Part shown: positions 21,128 through 29,040 of the stretch, in pieces
How positions within the stretch are numbered: the stretch's first letter is position 1
How the letters are laid out: every line of letters begins with the position of its first letter
DNA from: Actinomycetes bacterium
Lineage (GTDB): Bacteria > Actinomycetota > Thermoleophilia > Solirubrobacterales > Solirubrobacteraceae
Length of the DNA: 29,243 bases
Reading direction: 5' to 3'
Assembly: GCA_023404805.1 (NCBI GenBank)
Contig: JAEYAL010000013.1
Location: forward strand, 1 to 29,243
The notes under the pieces: model-generated
Database searches by the model: none
Seen by the model: the letters and a program-made list of their open reading frames with translations, nothing else
Told to the model about the DNA's origin: nothing
Made by a program: the position numbers and the translations under genes

Positions 21128-22606
21128 TCGACCGGGCTCGGGAAACCGGTCGCCCGCGAGGGGCGAGCGGCGCGTGTCCCACCGCAGCTGCGCTTCGAGC
21201 TGGGCGGCGAGCTGGAGCAGCACGTGCTCGTCGCAGGGGCGGCCGATCGCCTGCACGGCCACGGGTAGGCCGTCGATCTGGTGTGTCGGGAGGCTGATGG
21301 CCGGGTTGCCGCAGAGGTTGGCGACCGGCGAGAACGGCATGAAGGACACGGCGCGTTCGAACACGCTGAGGGGGTCGTCGAGGCCGGCGTGGATCGTGCC
21401 GACGGGGACGGGGAGCGTCGCGAGGGCAGGCGTGAGGACCACGTCGTAGGGGGCGATGGTGCCGAGCAAGAGCCGCGAGAGCCCTTCGGCGGTGAACTTG
21501 GCTTGCCATGCGTCGGTGGCGCTGCGGCCGGCGGCGCGCTGGGCGACGGCCCACCCGAGCGGGTCCAGGTCGGCTTCTTCGACGGGCCCGTGGCCACCGG
21601 CGGCGCTCTTGCCCGCGGCGCCGAGGACGCGCATCTGGATCGAGGCCATGTCGGTGAAGAGGTCGACGAACAGGTCGACCACCACCTGCCCCGGAATGGG
21701 CAGGACGACGTCGGGGGTGACGATCTCGTGGCCGAGCTGGGCGAGCAGGGCGGTGGTCTCCTCCAGGGCGGTCAGCACGGCGGGGTCGACGGTGACGCCG
21801 TCGAGCTGGGGATCGCGGATGACGCCGATCCGCAGGCGGCCGAGGTCGCGCTCGATCGCCCGCGTGTAGGTCTCGTGGTGCGGCGGCGCCCAGGAGGCGT
21901 CGCCGAAGTCCGGGCCGGCGAGCACGTCGAGCAGCAGCGCGGCTTCGGCCGTCGTGCGCGCGAGGCCGCCGTCGACGACGAGGAAGTTCTCGCCGGTCTC
22001 CGGTCCGAGGGGCACGCGGCCGCGCTGGGGCTTGAGGCCGACCAGCCCCGTGCACGCGGCCGGGATCCGCAGCGAACCGCCACCGTCGTTGCCATGCGCG
22101 ACCGGCACGGCGCCCGCTGCGACCGCGGCGGCCGAGCCGCCGGAGGAGCCGCCCGCGGTGCGGGAGAGGTCCCACGGGTTGCGGGTCGGCTCGCGGTGCA
22201 GCGGCTCGGTGGTCGGCAGCAGGCCCCACTCCGGCAGCGCGGTCGTCCCGACGATCACGGCCCCCGCGGCGCGCAGGCGGGCTGTCGTCGCGTGGTCGTA
22301 GACGGCCCGCAGCCCATCGGTGATGCGGCCGCCGCTGCGGACGGGCAGTCCGTTGACGGCCCGGTTGTTCTTGATCGCGACCGGCACGCCCGCCAGCGCG
22401 CGCTCGTCGCCCGGCGCGATCTGCGCGGCGGCGGCGAGCGCGCCGTCGGCGTCGACGTCGGTGAAGGCGTTGATCTGCGGATCGACCTCGGCGATCTTCT
22501 CGAGCGAGGCCGCCGCCAGCTCAGCTGCGCTGACCTCGCCGCGTCGGACGAGCCCGGCCAGCTCGCCGGCCGGTCGCTGGAGCAGGTCGTGCAGGTCGGA
22601 TCCCAT
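21125..22606 (-). CDS. Amidase-signature hydrolase (GatA-like)
   Basis: A 493-aa amidase-signature enzyme with the Ser-cisSer-Lys triad: K79 in GVPVAIKNN, S154 in GGSSGGSAAAVAAG and nucleophile S178 in NDGGGSLRIPA (the same numbers as in staphylococcal GatA, by my recollection). It hydrolyses a C-N amide bond, releasing ammonia or an amine. It is probably a stand-alone amidase rather than the GatCAB subunit: no gatB/gatC nearby, and the C-terminal half is less GatA-like. Start ATG at 22606 is supported by TAGCGT 8 nt upstream. It diverges from citrate synthase across 52 bp and is followed by ferredoxin on the same strand after 71 nt. Confidence 0.85.
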   Translation of the reverse strand: MGSDLHDLLQRPAGELAGLVRRGEVSAAELAAASLEKIAEVDPQINAFTDVDADGALAAAAQIAPGDERALAGVPVAIKNNRAVNGLPVRSGGRITDGLRAVYDHATTARLRAAGAVIVGTTALPEWGLLPTTEPLHREPTRNPWDLSRTAGGSSGGSAAAVAAGAVPVAHGNDGGGSLRIPAACTGLVGLKPQRGRVPLGPETGENFLVVDGGLARTTAEAALLLDVLAGPDFGDASWAPPHHETYTRAIERDLGRLRIGVIRDPQLDGVTVDPAVLTALEETTALLAQLGHEIVTPDVVLPIPGQVVVDLFVDLFTDMASIQMRVLGAAGKSAAGGHGPVEEADLDPLGWAVAQRAAGRSATDAWQAKFTAEGLSRLLLGTIAPYDVVLTPALATLPVPVGTIHAGLDDPLSVFERAVSFMPFSPVANLCGNPAISLPTHQIDGLPVAVQAIGRPCDEHVLLQLAAQLEAQLRWDTRRSPLAGDRFPEPGR

Positions 22607-22614
22607 CGGGCCCG

Positions 22615-22620
22615 ACGCTA
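22615..22620 (-). promoter_or_regulatory. -10 box of a leaderless promoter (amidase)
   Basis: TAGCGT, 8 nt, then ATG at 22606, with no Shine-Dalgarno. Only 52 bp separate the two divergent start codons, so the two promoters overlap. Confidence 0.45.
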
Positions 22621-22643
22621 TCCGAAGGGCGGCAACAGGGCGA

Positions 22644-22649
22644 TAGTCT
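22644..22649 (+). promoter_or_regulatory. -10 box of a leaderless promoter (citrate synthase)
   Basis: TAGTCT, 9 nt, then ATG at 22659. The spacing is slightly longer than in the best cases. Confidence 0.4.
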
Positions 22650-22658
22650 CTGAGGCCG

Positions 22659-23768
22659 ATGACCGATAGCGAGATCAAGTCCGGCCTGGAAGGCGTCGTC
22701 GCCTTCGCGAGCACCATCGCCGAGCCAGACCGCGACGGCGGCAACCTGCGCTACCGCGGCGTCGACATCGAGGACCTCGTCGGCAACGTCCCGTACGAGT
22801 ACGTCTGGGGTCTCCTGGTCGACGAGAACTTCGCTCCGGGCCTCGCGCCCGCCGAGCCGCACCCGCTCGTCGTCCGCTCCGGAGATCCGCGCGTCGATGT
22901 GCAGTCGGCCCTTGCGATGCTCGCGCCCGAGTGGGGCTTCAAGCCCGTCATCGACATCTCCGACGACGAGGCCCGCTCGCAGCTCGCCCGCGCGTCGGTG
23001 ATGGCGCTGAGCTTCGTGGCCCAGTCGGCGCGCGGCGGCGGCCAGCCGCCGATCCCCCAGGTCGAGGTCGACAACGGCCGCACGATCGCCGAGCGCTTCC
23101 TGATCCGCTGGCGCGGCGAGCTCGACCCCAATCACGCCAAGGCGATCGACGCGTACTGGATCTCGGCAGCCGAGCACGGCATGAACGCCTCGACGTTCAC
23201 TGCGCGCGTGATCACCTCGACGGGCGCCGATGTCGCCGCTGCGCTCTCCGGCGCGGTCGGCGCGCTGAGCGGCCCGCTCCACGGCGGCGCCCCTTCGCGC
23301 GTGCTCAAGATGCTCGACGACGTCGCCGAGCACGGCGATGCGCGCGCGTGGGTCAAGCAGGCCCTCGACAACGGCGAGCGCCTGATGGGCTTCGGCCACC
23401 GCGTCTACCGCGCCGAGGACCCGCGTGCCCGCGTTCTGCGCCGCACCGCCAAGGAGCTGGACGCGCCGCGCGTCGAGGTCGCTGAGGCGCTCGAGCAGGC
23501 CGCCCTCGCCGAGCTGCGCGAACGCAAGCCCGACCGCGTCCTGGCGACCAACGTCGAATTCTGGTCGGCCGTCGTCCTCGACTTCGCCCAGGTTCCCGCC
23601 GACCTGTTCACGCCGCTCTTCACGTGCGCGCGCGTGGCGGGGTGGTCGGCGCACATCCTCGAGCAGAAGCGCGAGGGCCGCCTGATCCGCCCCAGCTCCA
23701 AGTACATCGGTCCCGGGCCGCGGCCCGTCGCTGAGGTGGCTGGCGCCAGCGAGCTCGGCCTGAGCTAG
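22659..23768 (+). CDS. Citrate synthase
   Basis: A 369-aa citrate/2-methylcitrate synthase-family enzyme condensing acetyl-CoA (or propionyl-CoA) with oxaloacetate. Catalytic residues are in place: H208 (GPLHGGAP), H247 (GFGHRVYR) and D308 (VVLDFAQVP); H173 lies in AAEHGMNASTF; CoA-site and C-terminal sequence IRPSSKYIGPG are typical. N-terminal LEGVVAFASTIAEPDRDGGNLRYRGVDIEDL is the short form seen in actinobacterial CitA-type enzymes. Length and absence of the long N-terminal domain separate it from the hexameric Gram-negative GltA. Citrate rather than methylcitrate is likely but not certain; no prp genes nearby. Confidence 0.93.
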   Translation: MTDSEIKSGLEGVVAFASTIAEPDRDGGNLRYRGVDIEDLVGNVPYEYVWGLLVDENFAPGLAPAEPHPLVVRSGDPRVDVQSALAMLAPEWGFKPVIDISDDEARSQLARASVMALSFVAQSARGGGQPPIPQVEVDNGRTIAERFLIRWRGELDPNHAKAIDAYWISAAEHGMNASTFTARVITSTGADVAAALSGAVGALSGPLHGGAPSRVLKMLDDVAEHGDARAWVKQALDNGERLMGFGHRVYRAEDPRARVLRRTAKELDAPRVEVAEALEQAALAELRERKPDRVLATNVEFWSAVVLDFAQVPADLFTPLFTCARVAGWSAHILEQKREGRLIRPSSKYIGPGPRPVAEVAGASELGLS

Positions 23769-23815
23769 CCGACGCCGGTCCGGCCGGTCCGGCAAGCCGA
23801 TATGGCGTGATCCGC

Positions 23816-23852
23816 GGCGCCGGCGCGCGGCTGATAGCCGTGCGGCGGCGCC
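23816..23852 (+). terminator. Hairpin downstream of citrate synthase
   Basis: GGCGCC at both ends plus inner GCGCGGCT-gat-AGCCGTGC (one G-U pair) gives an interrupted long hairpin about 48 nt after the stop. A smaller GC palindrome lies at ~23774-23793. Confidence 0.5.
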
Positions 23853-24008
23853 CCCGACTGAGCGTTCGTCTAACCCGGCTTGGCCATACGGACATAGGGG
23901 CGCGCTTCGCCGTGGCGTAGAACGTGGTCATACGCGGGAACGCGGTGCTGCGGAGCAAAGACTCCCCGCAGTGCCGGCGCCTTGCGGGCCGGGGCGTGTG
24001 CACCGGTC

Positions 24009-24071
24009 TGGAACAGGGCCGAGCTGGGCTGGTGCGGAGTGGGACTCGCGCCAGCCCAGGGCCCTGTTCCA
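24009..24071. repeat. 63-nt perfect-armed hairpin in the 23769-24197 gap
   Basis: Outer arms TGGAACAGGGCC (24009-24020) and its complement (24060-24071) plus inner arms CTGGGCTGG (24024-24032) and CCAGCCCAG (24051-24059) give 21 bp of pairing with an 18-nt loop. The 429-nt gap has no convincing gene; short frames on both strands lack family resemblance. It also holds a TACCGT box at 24132-24137 that may be the promoter of the next gene. Confidence 0.75.
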
Positions 24072-24197
24072 CCGCGTGCGCAACGCTCCGTCTGCCCGCG
24101 CGCGCCCGCCAAGTTGTCCCTCGATCGGGGGTACCGTCGAAGATCCACGTACGGCTGCCAGCTGGGGCAGTCGGCGCTCTGCCAGAGGAGTCTTCGC

Positions 24198-25409
24198 GTG
24201 CGCTTCCCACATCGCCCGTCACTCGCCGTGGTCGCCGTCACGGCGGCCACGTCTGCAGCCGTCGCTGCGCCTGCCGTGTTCGCCCATGGCGACGACGAGC
24301 GGCCCGGCGGCACGACGCCGTCGCTGCCGAGCACGATCGCGTTGCCCAACGGCTTCCAGCCCGAGGGCATCGCGACCGACGGCAAGCAGCTCTACGTCGG
24401 GTCGATCCCAACGGGCGCCATTTTCCGCGCCAATCCAGTGACGGGCCAGGGGTCGGTGCTCGTGCCGCCCCATGACGGCCGCGCGGCGATCGGCCTCAAG
24501 GTCGCCGGCAAGAAGCTCGTGGTCGCGGGCGGCACGACGGGGCATGCGTACATCTACGACGCCCGCACCGGTGCCGACGTCGCCGACGTTCCGCTGACCA
24601 CCGGCAACAGCTTCATCAACGACGTCGCCATCAGCAAGTGCGGCGCGTTCTTCACCGACTCGCGCCAGCCGCAGCTCTACCGCGTCACGCTCGACACCAA
24701 GCCCAAGGGCTGGGGCCGGGGCGGCCACGAAGGCCGTCGCGGCGATGACGACCGCGGCGGCCATGGCGGCGACCGCGGGCACGCGAAGCGCTTCGGCGGG
24801 GGCGGCGGCCACCGCGGCCACCACGGCAAGGGCCACCGCGACTCCTGCAGCCCGGGCCCCGTGACGCCGCAGCCGACCACGCCGCAACCCACGACGCCCG
24901 AGCCGACGTCGACGCTCACCTCAGCGAAGACGCGCAAGCACCAGGGCTCGGCACGGGCGGCGACGACGATCCCGATCACCGGCGCCTTCCAGTACGACGA
25001 CGACCCGGCGACGAACGAGGCCAACGGCATCGTGGCGCTGCCGAGCGGCAAGCAGCTGATCGTGGTGCAGAGCCGCACCGGCAAGCTGTTCAAGGTCGAC
25101 GCGCGCACGGGCAACTCGGTCGAGGTGCCAGTCGACGGCGGCCCGCTCGCCAACGGCGACGGCCTGCTGCTCTTCGGCCGCTGGCTCTTCGTGGTCCAGA
25201 ACCGGCTGAACCAAATCGCGGTCGTCAAGCTCGACCGGAACTTCGCGCAGGGCAAGGTCAAGCAGACGATCACCAGCCCGCAGTTCCGGGTGCCCACGAC
25301 GCTCGCGTTGAACCGCTTCGGGCTCTACACGGTGAACGCCCGCTTCGGCACGCCCGCGACGCCAGACGCCGACTACGACATCGTCCGGGTGCCGCTGAAC
25401 CAGAAGTAG
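24198..25409 (+). CDS. Secreted SMP-30/NHL-like beta-propeller with Gly/His-rich insertion
   Basis: 403 aa. N-terminal signal peptide (VRFPHRPSLAVVAVTAATSAAVAAPAVFA-H, Ala-x-Ala type cut near residue 29). The remainder has propeller-like repeats: LPNGFQPEGIATDGKQLYVGSIPTGAIFRANPVTG, GKKLVVAGGTTGHAYIYDARTG, GIVALPSGKQLIVVQSRTGKLFKVDARTG, NGDGLLLFGRWLFVVQNRLNQIAVVKL, resembling SMP-30/gluconolactonase or the superoxide-dismutase-annotated propellers of actinomycetes. Residues ~171-240 are an insertion of Gly/His/Arg/Asp followed by Pro/Thr repeats (TPQPTTPQPTTPEPT). GTG at 24198 with GAGGAG 7 nt upstream. Convergent with recD2, 30 bp apart. The ligand is unknown. Confidence 0.78.
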   Translation: MRFPHRPSLAVVAVTAATSAAVAAPAVFAHGDDERPGGTTPSLPSTIALPNGFQPEGIATDGKQLYVGSIPTGAIFRANPVTGQGSVLVPPHDGRAAIGLKVAGKKLVVAGGTTGHAYIYDARTGADVADVPLTTGNSFINDVAISKCGAFFTDSRQPQLYRVTLDTKPKGWGRGGHEGRRGDDDRGGHGGDRGHAKRFGGGGGHRGHHGKGHRDSCSPGPVTPQPTTPQPTTPEPTSTLTSAKTRKHQGSARAATTIPITGAFQYDDDPATNEANGIVALPSGKQLIVVQSRTGKLFKVDARTGNSVEVPVDGGPLANGDGLLLFGRWLFVVQNRLNQIAVVKLDRNFAQGKVKQTITSPQFRVPTTLALNRFGLYTVNARFGTPATPDADYDIVRVPLNQK

Positions 25410-25439
25410 CCCTTGAGGCACCGGGCCCGCCCGCGCGAC

Positions 25440-27641
25440 CTACGCCTGCAGGAGCGACCGGAGCCGCGTGATGCGCGGCTCGCGGCCCGTGCCCGCAGCG
25501 GCTGCGCGGAGCGCGTTCGTCTCGCCGACGAGCACGCAGAGCTGGCGGGCGCGCGTGACCGCGGTGTAGAGCAGCTTGCGGTCGAGCAGAAACCGGTGGG
25601 CGCTGGCTACCGGGAGGACGAGCACCGGCACCTCGGTGCCCTGCGCCTTGTGGACCGTCATGGCGAACGCCGACTCGAGCGTCGGCAGCGAGCTGCGCGG
25701 AACCTCGATCTCCTCGCCGTCTTCGGCCTCGACGAGCAGCGACCCCTTGCCCAGGACGCGCCGCGCCCGCAGCACCTGGCCGTTGACGAGCCCAGCGTCG
25801 TAGTCGTTGGCCGTCGCGATCAGCTTCTCCCCGGCCACGAACCCTGTCTTGCCGAGCGGCTCAGCCCCGGAGAGCAGCTCGTCGCGGATGCGCCGGCCGA
25901 GCTCGGTGACGCCCGCCGGGCCGCGGTAGACGGGCGCGAGCACCTGCTGGCCGGCGATCGGGTCGACGTCGGCGTAGGCGGGCAGCCGCTTGGTGACCAG
26001 CGCGACGATCTCGTCGGCGATCGCCTCGGGGCCGTCGCGCTCGATCCAGAACACGTCGCGGTCGAGCTCCGGCGGCTCGGTGCCGGTGCGTTCTGCGATC
26101 TGCGCGCGCAGGGCCTCGAGCTTGAACTCGGGCAGCTCCCCGCGGTTGATCGCGTGGGCGGCGTGGACGATCATCGAGCGCTGCGACTGGCGCTTGATGG
26201 TGCGCAGGCGCGCGACCGGGCAGACGCCGCTCTCGATGAGGTCGTCGAGCGGCTTGCCCGCGCCGACCGGTTCAAGCTGGTCGACATCGCCGACGAACAC
26301 GAGGTGCGCGCCGGTCGGGACCGCTTTGAGGAGGACGTCGAGCACGTCGAGGCTGAGCATCGACGCCTCGTCGACCACGATGAGGCCCGCCTCGATCGGC
26401 TCCTCCTCGTTCCGCTCAGCCTCCTGGCCTGGCACCCAGCCCAGCAGCCGGTGGATGGTCTTGGCTTCGTGGCCGGTCGCTTCCTCGACGCGGCGTGCAG
26501 CGCGGCCCGTCGGCGCGGCCAGCGCGACCTGCTCAGCGCGCAGCGCCTTGCCGCCGAGCTCCGCCAGCGCTTCGATGAGGACGGTCTTACCGGTGCCGGG
26601 CAGGCCGGTCGCGACCGACAGCGGATGCTGCAACGCGGCGACGACGGCGGCACGTTGCTCGGCGTCGAGCACCTTGCCGTCGACCTCGAGCGGATCGGCG
26701 ACCTTGAGATTCGCCAGCTCGCGGGCTGGCTTGGCCTCGCTGATGCGCCGCAGGCCGCGCGCCACGCTCTGCTCGAGGTTCCACAGGGGCGCCCGCGCGA
26801 TCAGTCCGTCTTCGACAACGAGAGCTTTGCCGTCGGCCAGCTCCGAGAGGTCGTCCGGCAGTTCGACCGGCGGGTCGAGCCCGAGCCCGAGCGCCGCCTC
26901 GCGCGCCTGCTCGAGCGGGAGCGCGACGTGGCCCTGCCGCGCCGATGCTTCGCGCAGCACCTCGCTGAGGACGGCCGTCGCGCGCTCGGGGCCGCCGGGT
27001 TCGACGCCGGCGGCGCGGGCGATCGCATCGGCCGTGCGGACTCCGACGCCATGCAGGCTCGTGAGCGAATACGGATCGGCGGTGACTTTCGCGACGGCGT
27101 CACGCCCGAGCTCTTTGGCGAGCTTCCCGACGAGGTAGCCCACGCGGTGGCGGGCCAGCAGGAGGTGCAGCTCGCGGTTCGGCGCCAGCCGCTTCCACGA
27201 CTGCGCTGCTTCGCGGGCGCGCAGGCCGCCGAGCCCCGAGACGCGCTTGAAGGCGGCTTCGGGGTCGGCGTCGATCTTGCGGATCGCTCCGTCGCCGAAC
27301 CGGCCGGTGAGCTCAGCGGCCTTGCTCGGGCCGATGTGGCGGACGGCGCGCAGCACCTCTTCGATCGCCCCGCGCTCGTCGACGCCGAGCCGTTCAACTG
27401 CGACCGCCTGCAACGTCGGCCCGTACTTGGGATGGGCCGACCAGTTGGCCTTCACGCCGATGCGGTCGCCCGCGTCGATGCCGCCGAGGATGCCGGCCAG
27501 GCGCGCGCCTTTGGGGTCCGCCCCGGTCGTCCGGACGAGCGCCAGCGACCAGTCTTCGCGGCGCGCGAGGATGCGGTCGACCGCGAGCTCGCCTTCGAAC
27601 GTGCCGGCGGGTTCGAGCGCTGGAAGGTCTGCCCGGGCCAT
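25440..27641 (-). CDS. recD2: RecD2-type (RecD/TraA family) DNA helicase
   Basis: A 733-aa SF1B 5'-3' helicase of the stand-alone RecD2 type. The N-terminal ~300 residues carry the RecD2-specific OB-like and helix-hairpin-helix region (RHIGPSKAAELTGRFG, SLHGVGVRTADAIA). Helicase motifs follow: Walker A ATGLPGTGKT (K352), APTGRAARR, Walker B LIVVDEASML, GDVDQLEPVGAG, and the C-terminal AMTVHKAQGTEVP and LLYTAVTRARQLCVLVG. No recB or recC is present, fitting RecD2, which unwinds DNA during repair and replication-stress tolerance. ATG at 27641 was chosen over an upstream in-frame start; a GATACT box lies 8 nt before it. The gene is transcribed toward the propeller gene. Confidence 0.9.
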   Translation of the reverse strand: MARADLPALEPAGTFEGELAVDRILARREDWSLALVRTTGADPKGARLAGILGGIDAGDRIGVKANWSAHPKYGPTLQAVAVERLGVDERGAIEEVLRAVRHIGPSKAAELTGRFGDGAIRKIDADPEAAFKRVSGLGGLRAREAAQSWKRLAPNRELHLLLARHRVGYLVGKLAKELGRDAVAKVTADPYSLTSLHGVGVRTADAIARAAGVEPGGPERATAVLSEVLREASARQGHVALPLEQAREAALGLGLDPPVELPDDLSELADGKALVVEDGLIARAPLWNLEQSVARGLRRISEAKPARELANLKVADPLEVDGKVLDAEQRAAVVAALQHPLSVATGLPGTGKTVLIEALAELGGKALRAEQVALAAPTGRAARRVEEATGHEAKTIHRLLGWVPGQEAERNEEEPIEAGLIVVDEASMLSLDVLDVLLKAVPTGAHLVFVGDVDQLEPVGAGKPLDDLIESGVCPVARLRTIKRQSQRSMIVHAAHAINRGELPEFKLEALRAQIAERTGTEPPELDRDVFWIERDGPEAIADEIVALVTKRLPAYADVDPIAGQQVLAPVYRGPAGVTELGRRIRDELLSGAEPLGKTGFVAGEKLIATANDYDAGLVNGQVLRARRVLGKGSLLVEAEDGEEIEVPRSSLPTLESAFAMTVHKAQGTEVPVLVLPVASAHRFLLDRKLLYTAVTRARQLCVLVGETNALRAAAAGTGREPRITRLRSLLQA

Positions 27642-27746
27642 CTGCGACCAGTATCGCGAACCGGCCTGCGGAGCCGCTGCGCAGCACTGTGCCAACTCTC
27701 CGCGCCACGCGGAGGTTCACGCCCGCGCCGCCGGCCCGCGCCGGCC

Positions 27747-27923
27747 TCAGAACGACGCGAGGCCCCGCAGTGCGAGGCCCCAGGTGGCGAGCTCGGCGCC
27801 GACGGTGAGCAGACCGTCGGCCACCTGCTCGTTCGTGTGGTCGGAGGCGTGGGGACCTCCGACGGGCGATCCGTTAGGACTGCCCGTACTCGGCGGCGTC
27901 GTGAAGCCCCTGCGCAAAGGCAT
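27747..27923 (-). CDS. Possible 58-aa small ORF overlapping the acidic-protein gene
   Basis: ATG at 27923 to TGA at 27747, 58 codons, overlapping the end of the acidic gene by 50 nt in another frame. The C-terminal ~30 residues form an amphipathic-looking helix (TNEQVADGLLTVGAELATWG). There is no clear ribosome site, and it runs through both hairpins at 27798-27863, so it may be non-coding. Confidence 0.2.
   Translation of the reverse strand: MPLRRGFTTPPSTGSPNGSPVGGPHASDHTNEQVADGLLTVGAELATWGLALRGLASF
27798..27863 (-). terminator. Two tandem hairpins after the acidic-protein gene
   Basis: GTCGGAGG / CCTCCGAC (27840-27847, 27856-27863; 8-bp stem, 8-nt loop) begins 10 nt after the stop at 27874. 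A second hairpin GCCGACGGT-gagcag-ACCGTCGGC (27798-27821) is a perfect 9-bp stem, enclosed by CAGGTG/CACCTG. Both fit a terminator ahead of recD2. Confidence 0.6.
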
Positions 27924-28065
27924 CGGGCATCGCGGTCAGCTCGAGCGTCTCCTCATCGCTGGATCCGTAGACCGTGTCCGGCTCGTGGCCGTCGGTCTCG
28001 ATCCATTCCCCGACGTCGCCAAACGACGCGTAGGAATCCGACCATGTCTGCTGGAGATCAGCCAT
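27874..28065 (-). CDS. Small acidic protein, hypothetical
   Basis: 63 aa from ATG 28065, with a good AGGAG 8 nt upstream (like ferredoxin's). Very acidic: Asp/Glu make up about a quarter of the residues (DGHEPDTVYGSSDEETLEL), with two Trp near the N-terminus (TWSDSYASFGDVGEWIETDG). No signal peptide, no membrane segment, no cysteine. I do not recognise a family. The length and acidic composition would also suit a DNA mimic, an anti-regulator or a peptide precursor, but nothing in the neighbourhood (no maturase) supports any of these. GCCGC-aaggg-GCGGC (28084-28098) forms a small hairpin in its leader. Confidence 0.65.
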   Translation of the reverse strand: MADLQQTWSDSYASFGDVGEWIETDGHEPDTVYGSSDEETLELTAMPDAFAQGLHDAAEYGQS

Positions 28066-28324
28066 GTAGTTCTCCTGCTTTCTGCCGCAAGGGGCGGCTC
28101 CGTGGTCGTGCACGGGTGCGTCTACCAAAAGGCGCTCTGTGGGAGCGTTCGGGAAAACGACCCGCAACACCGTGCACCACCATGTGTAGCTCCGGCCGCC
28201 AGGGCGGTCAATGGCCTTGGCGTTGCGTTTGGGTTAATCGCCGCCGGGCGTCGTTGTGACCGTCGGTTACACTTTTGGGTTGGGCCCGTCGGGGGACAAT
28301 CGCCTGGACGGAACCTGGACGCTC

Positions 28325-28345
28325 CCCAGGAAACTGGGCATTTTG
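28325..28345 (+). terminator. Tetraloop hairpin with T-rich tail in the non-coding right end
   Basis: CCCAG-GAAA-CTGGG (28325-28338) followed by CATTTTG, a compact intrinsic-terminator-like structure on the plus strand, with no plus-strand gene before it. A TACACT box at 28268-28273 could start a ~65-nt transcript ending here. The rest of 28066-28364 shows nothing else convincing. Confidence 0.4.
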
Positions 28346-28364
28346 TTGCACTTCGCCCTCAGCG

Positions 28365-28561
28365 CGAACACCCGTCATCCACGGCCGCCCGACAACCGCG
28401 AATGACGGCAGTCCGCCAGCACCCGACGCGTGCCCCGCGGACTTCTGTGATCGAGGGCCGTCCAGCAACCGCGAACGACGCCAGTTCGCCAGCACCCGAC
28501 GCGTGCCCCGCGGACTTCCGTGATCGAGGGCCGTCCAGCAACCGCGAACGACGCCAGTTCG
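28365..28561. repeat. Three copies of the 51-nt palindromic element, 73-nt period
   Basis: Units at 28365-28415, 28438-28488 and 28511-28561, separated by identical 22-nt spacers. The last two differ at one position; the first is more symmetrical. All align without gaps to the two units at 5768-5890 (shared core AACCGCG and the outer CGaACt...aGTtCG ends). A degraded fourth copy may follow at 28580-28608. Confidence 0.88.
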
Positions 28562-28612
28562 CCAACGCCGCGGCGCGCCTGCGGCGATCGCGGCAACGGA
28601 ACTCCGCGGGCC

Positions 28613-28946
28613 GAGCTTCTCGTCAGGTCTCGTCGGACATAGAGCACCAACCATGACGAGAACGCCTAGGAGCAACGCCGCCGCGAGCTTCTCGTCAGGT
28701 CTCGTCGGACATAGAGCACCAACCATGACGAGAACGCCCAGGAGCACGCCGCCGCGAGCTTCTCGTCAGGTCTCGTCGGGCATAGAGCACGAACCATGAC
28801 GAGAACGCCTAGGAGAACGCCGCCGCGAGCTTCTCGTCAGGTCTCGTCGGGCATAGAGCACCAACCATGACGGGAACGCTAGGAGAACGCGGCCGCGAGC
28901 TTCTCGTCAGGTCTCGTCGGACATAGAGCACCAACCATGACGAGAA
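28613..28946. repeat. Five tandem copies of a ~71-nt unit with inverted arms
   Basis: Units start at 28613, 28685, 28756, 28827 and 28897 (periods 72, 71, 71, 70; the last is partial). Each holds perfect 9-nt arms TTCTCGTCA and TGACGAGAA around a 28-nt loop with CATAGAGCAC. The changing period breaks any frame, so it is not a coding repeat. Confidence 0.92.
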
Positions 28947-29040
28947 GGCTCGCCGCGCCGTTCCAGAACCCCTGCCCTGACAGAGCGCGGCAACGGTTCC
29001 GAGAACCCGCCAACCAGCCGCCAACTTGACATAACGTGCG

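Noticed and set aside
23620..24222. Minus-strand ORF over the citrate synthase end and the following gap
   Set aside because: Overlaps a certain gene and two hairpins; no family resemblance.
28208..28747. Minus-strand ORF with repeated MVGALCPTRPDEKL
   Set aside because: It is the translation of the ~71-nt tandem repeat; the period of 71 and 70 nt breaks the frame and there is no ribosome site.
28365..28946. CRISPR array
   Set aside because: Regularly spaced repeats are present, but the spacers are identical or nearly so, the units are 51 nt or longer, and no cas genes are visible.
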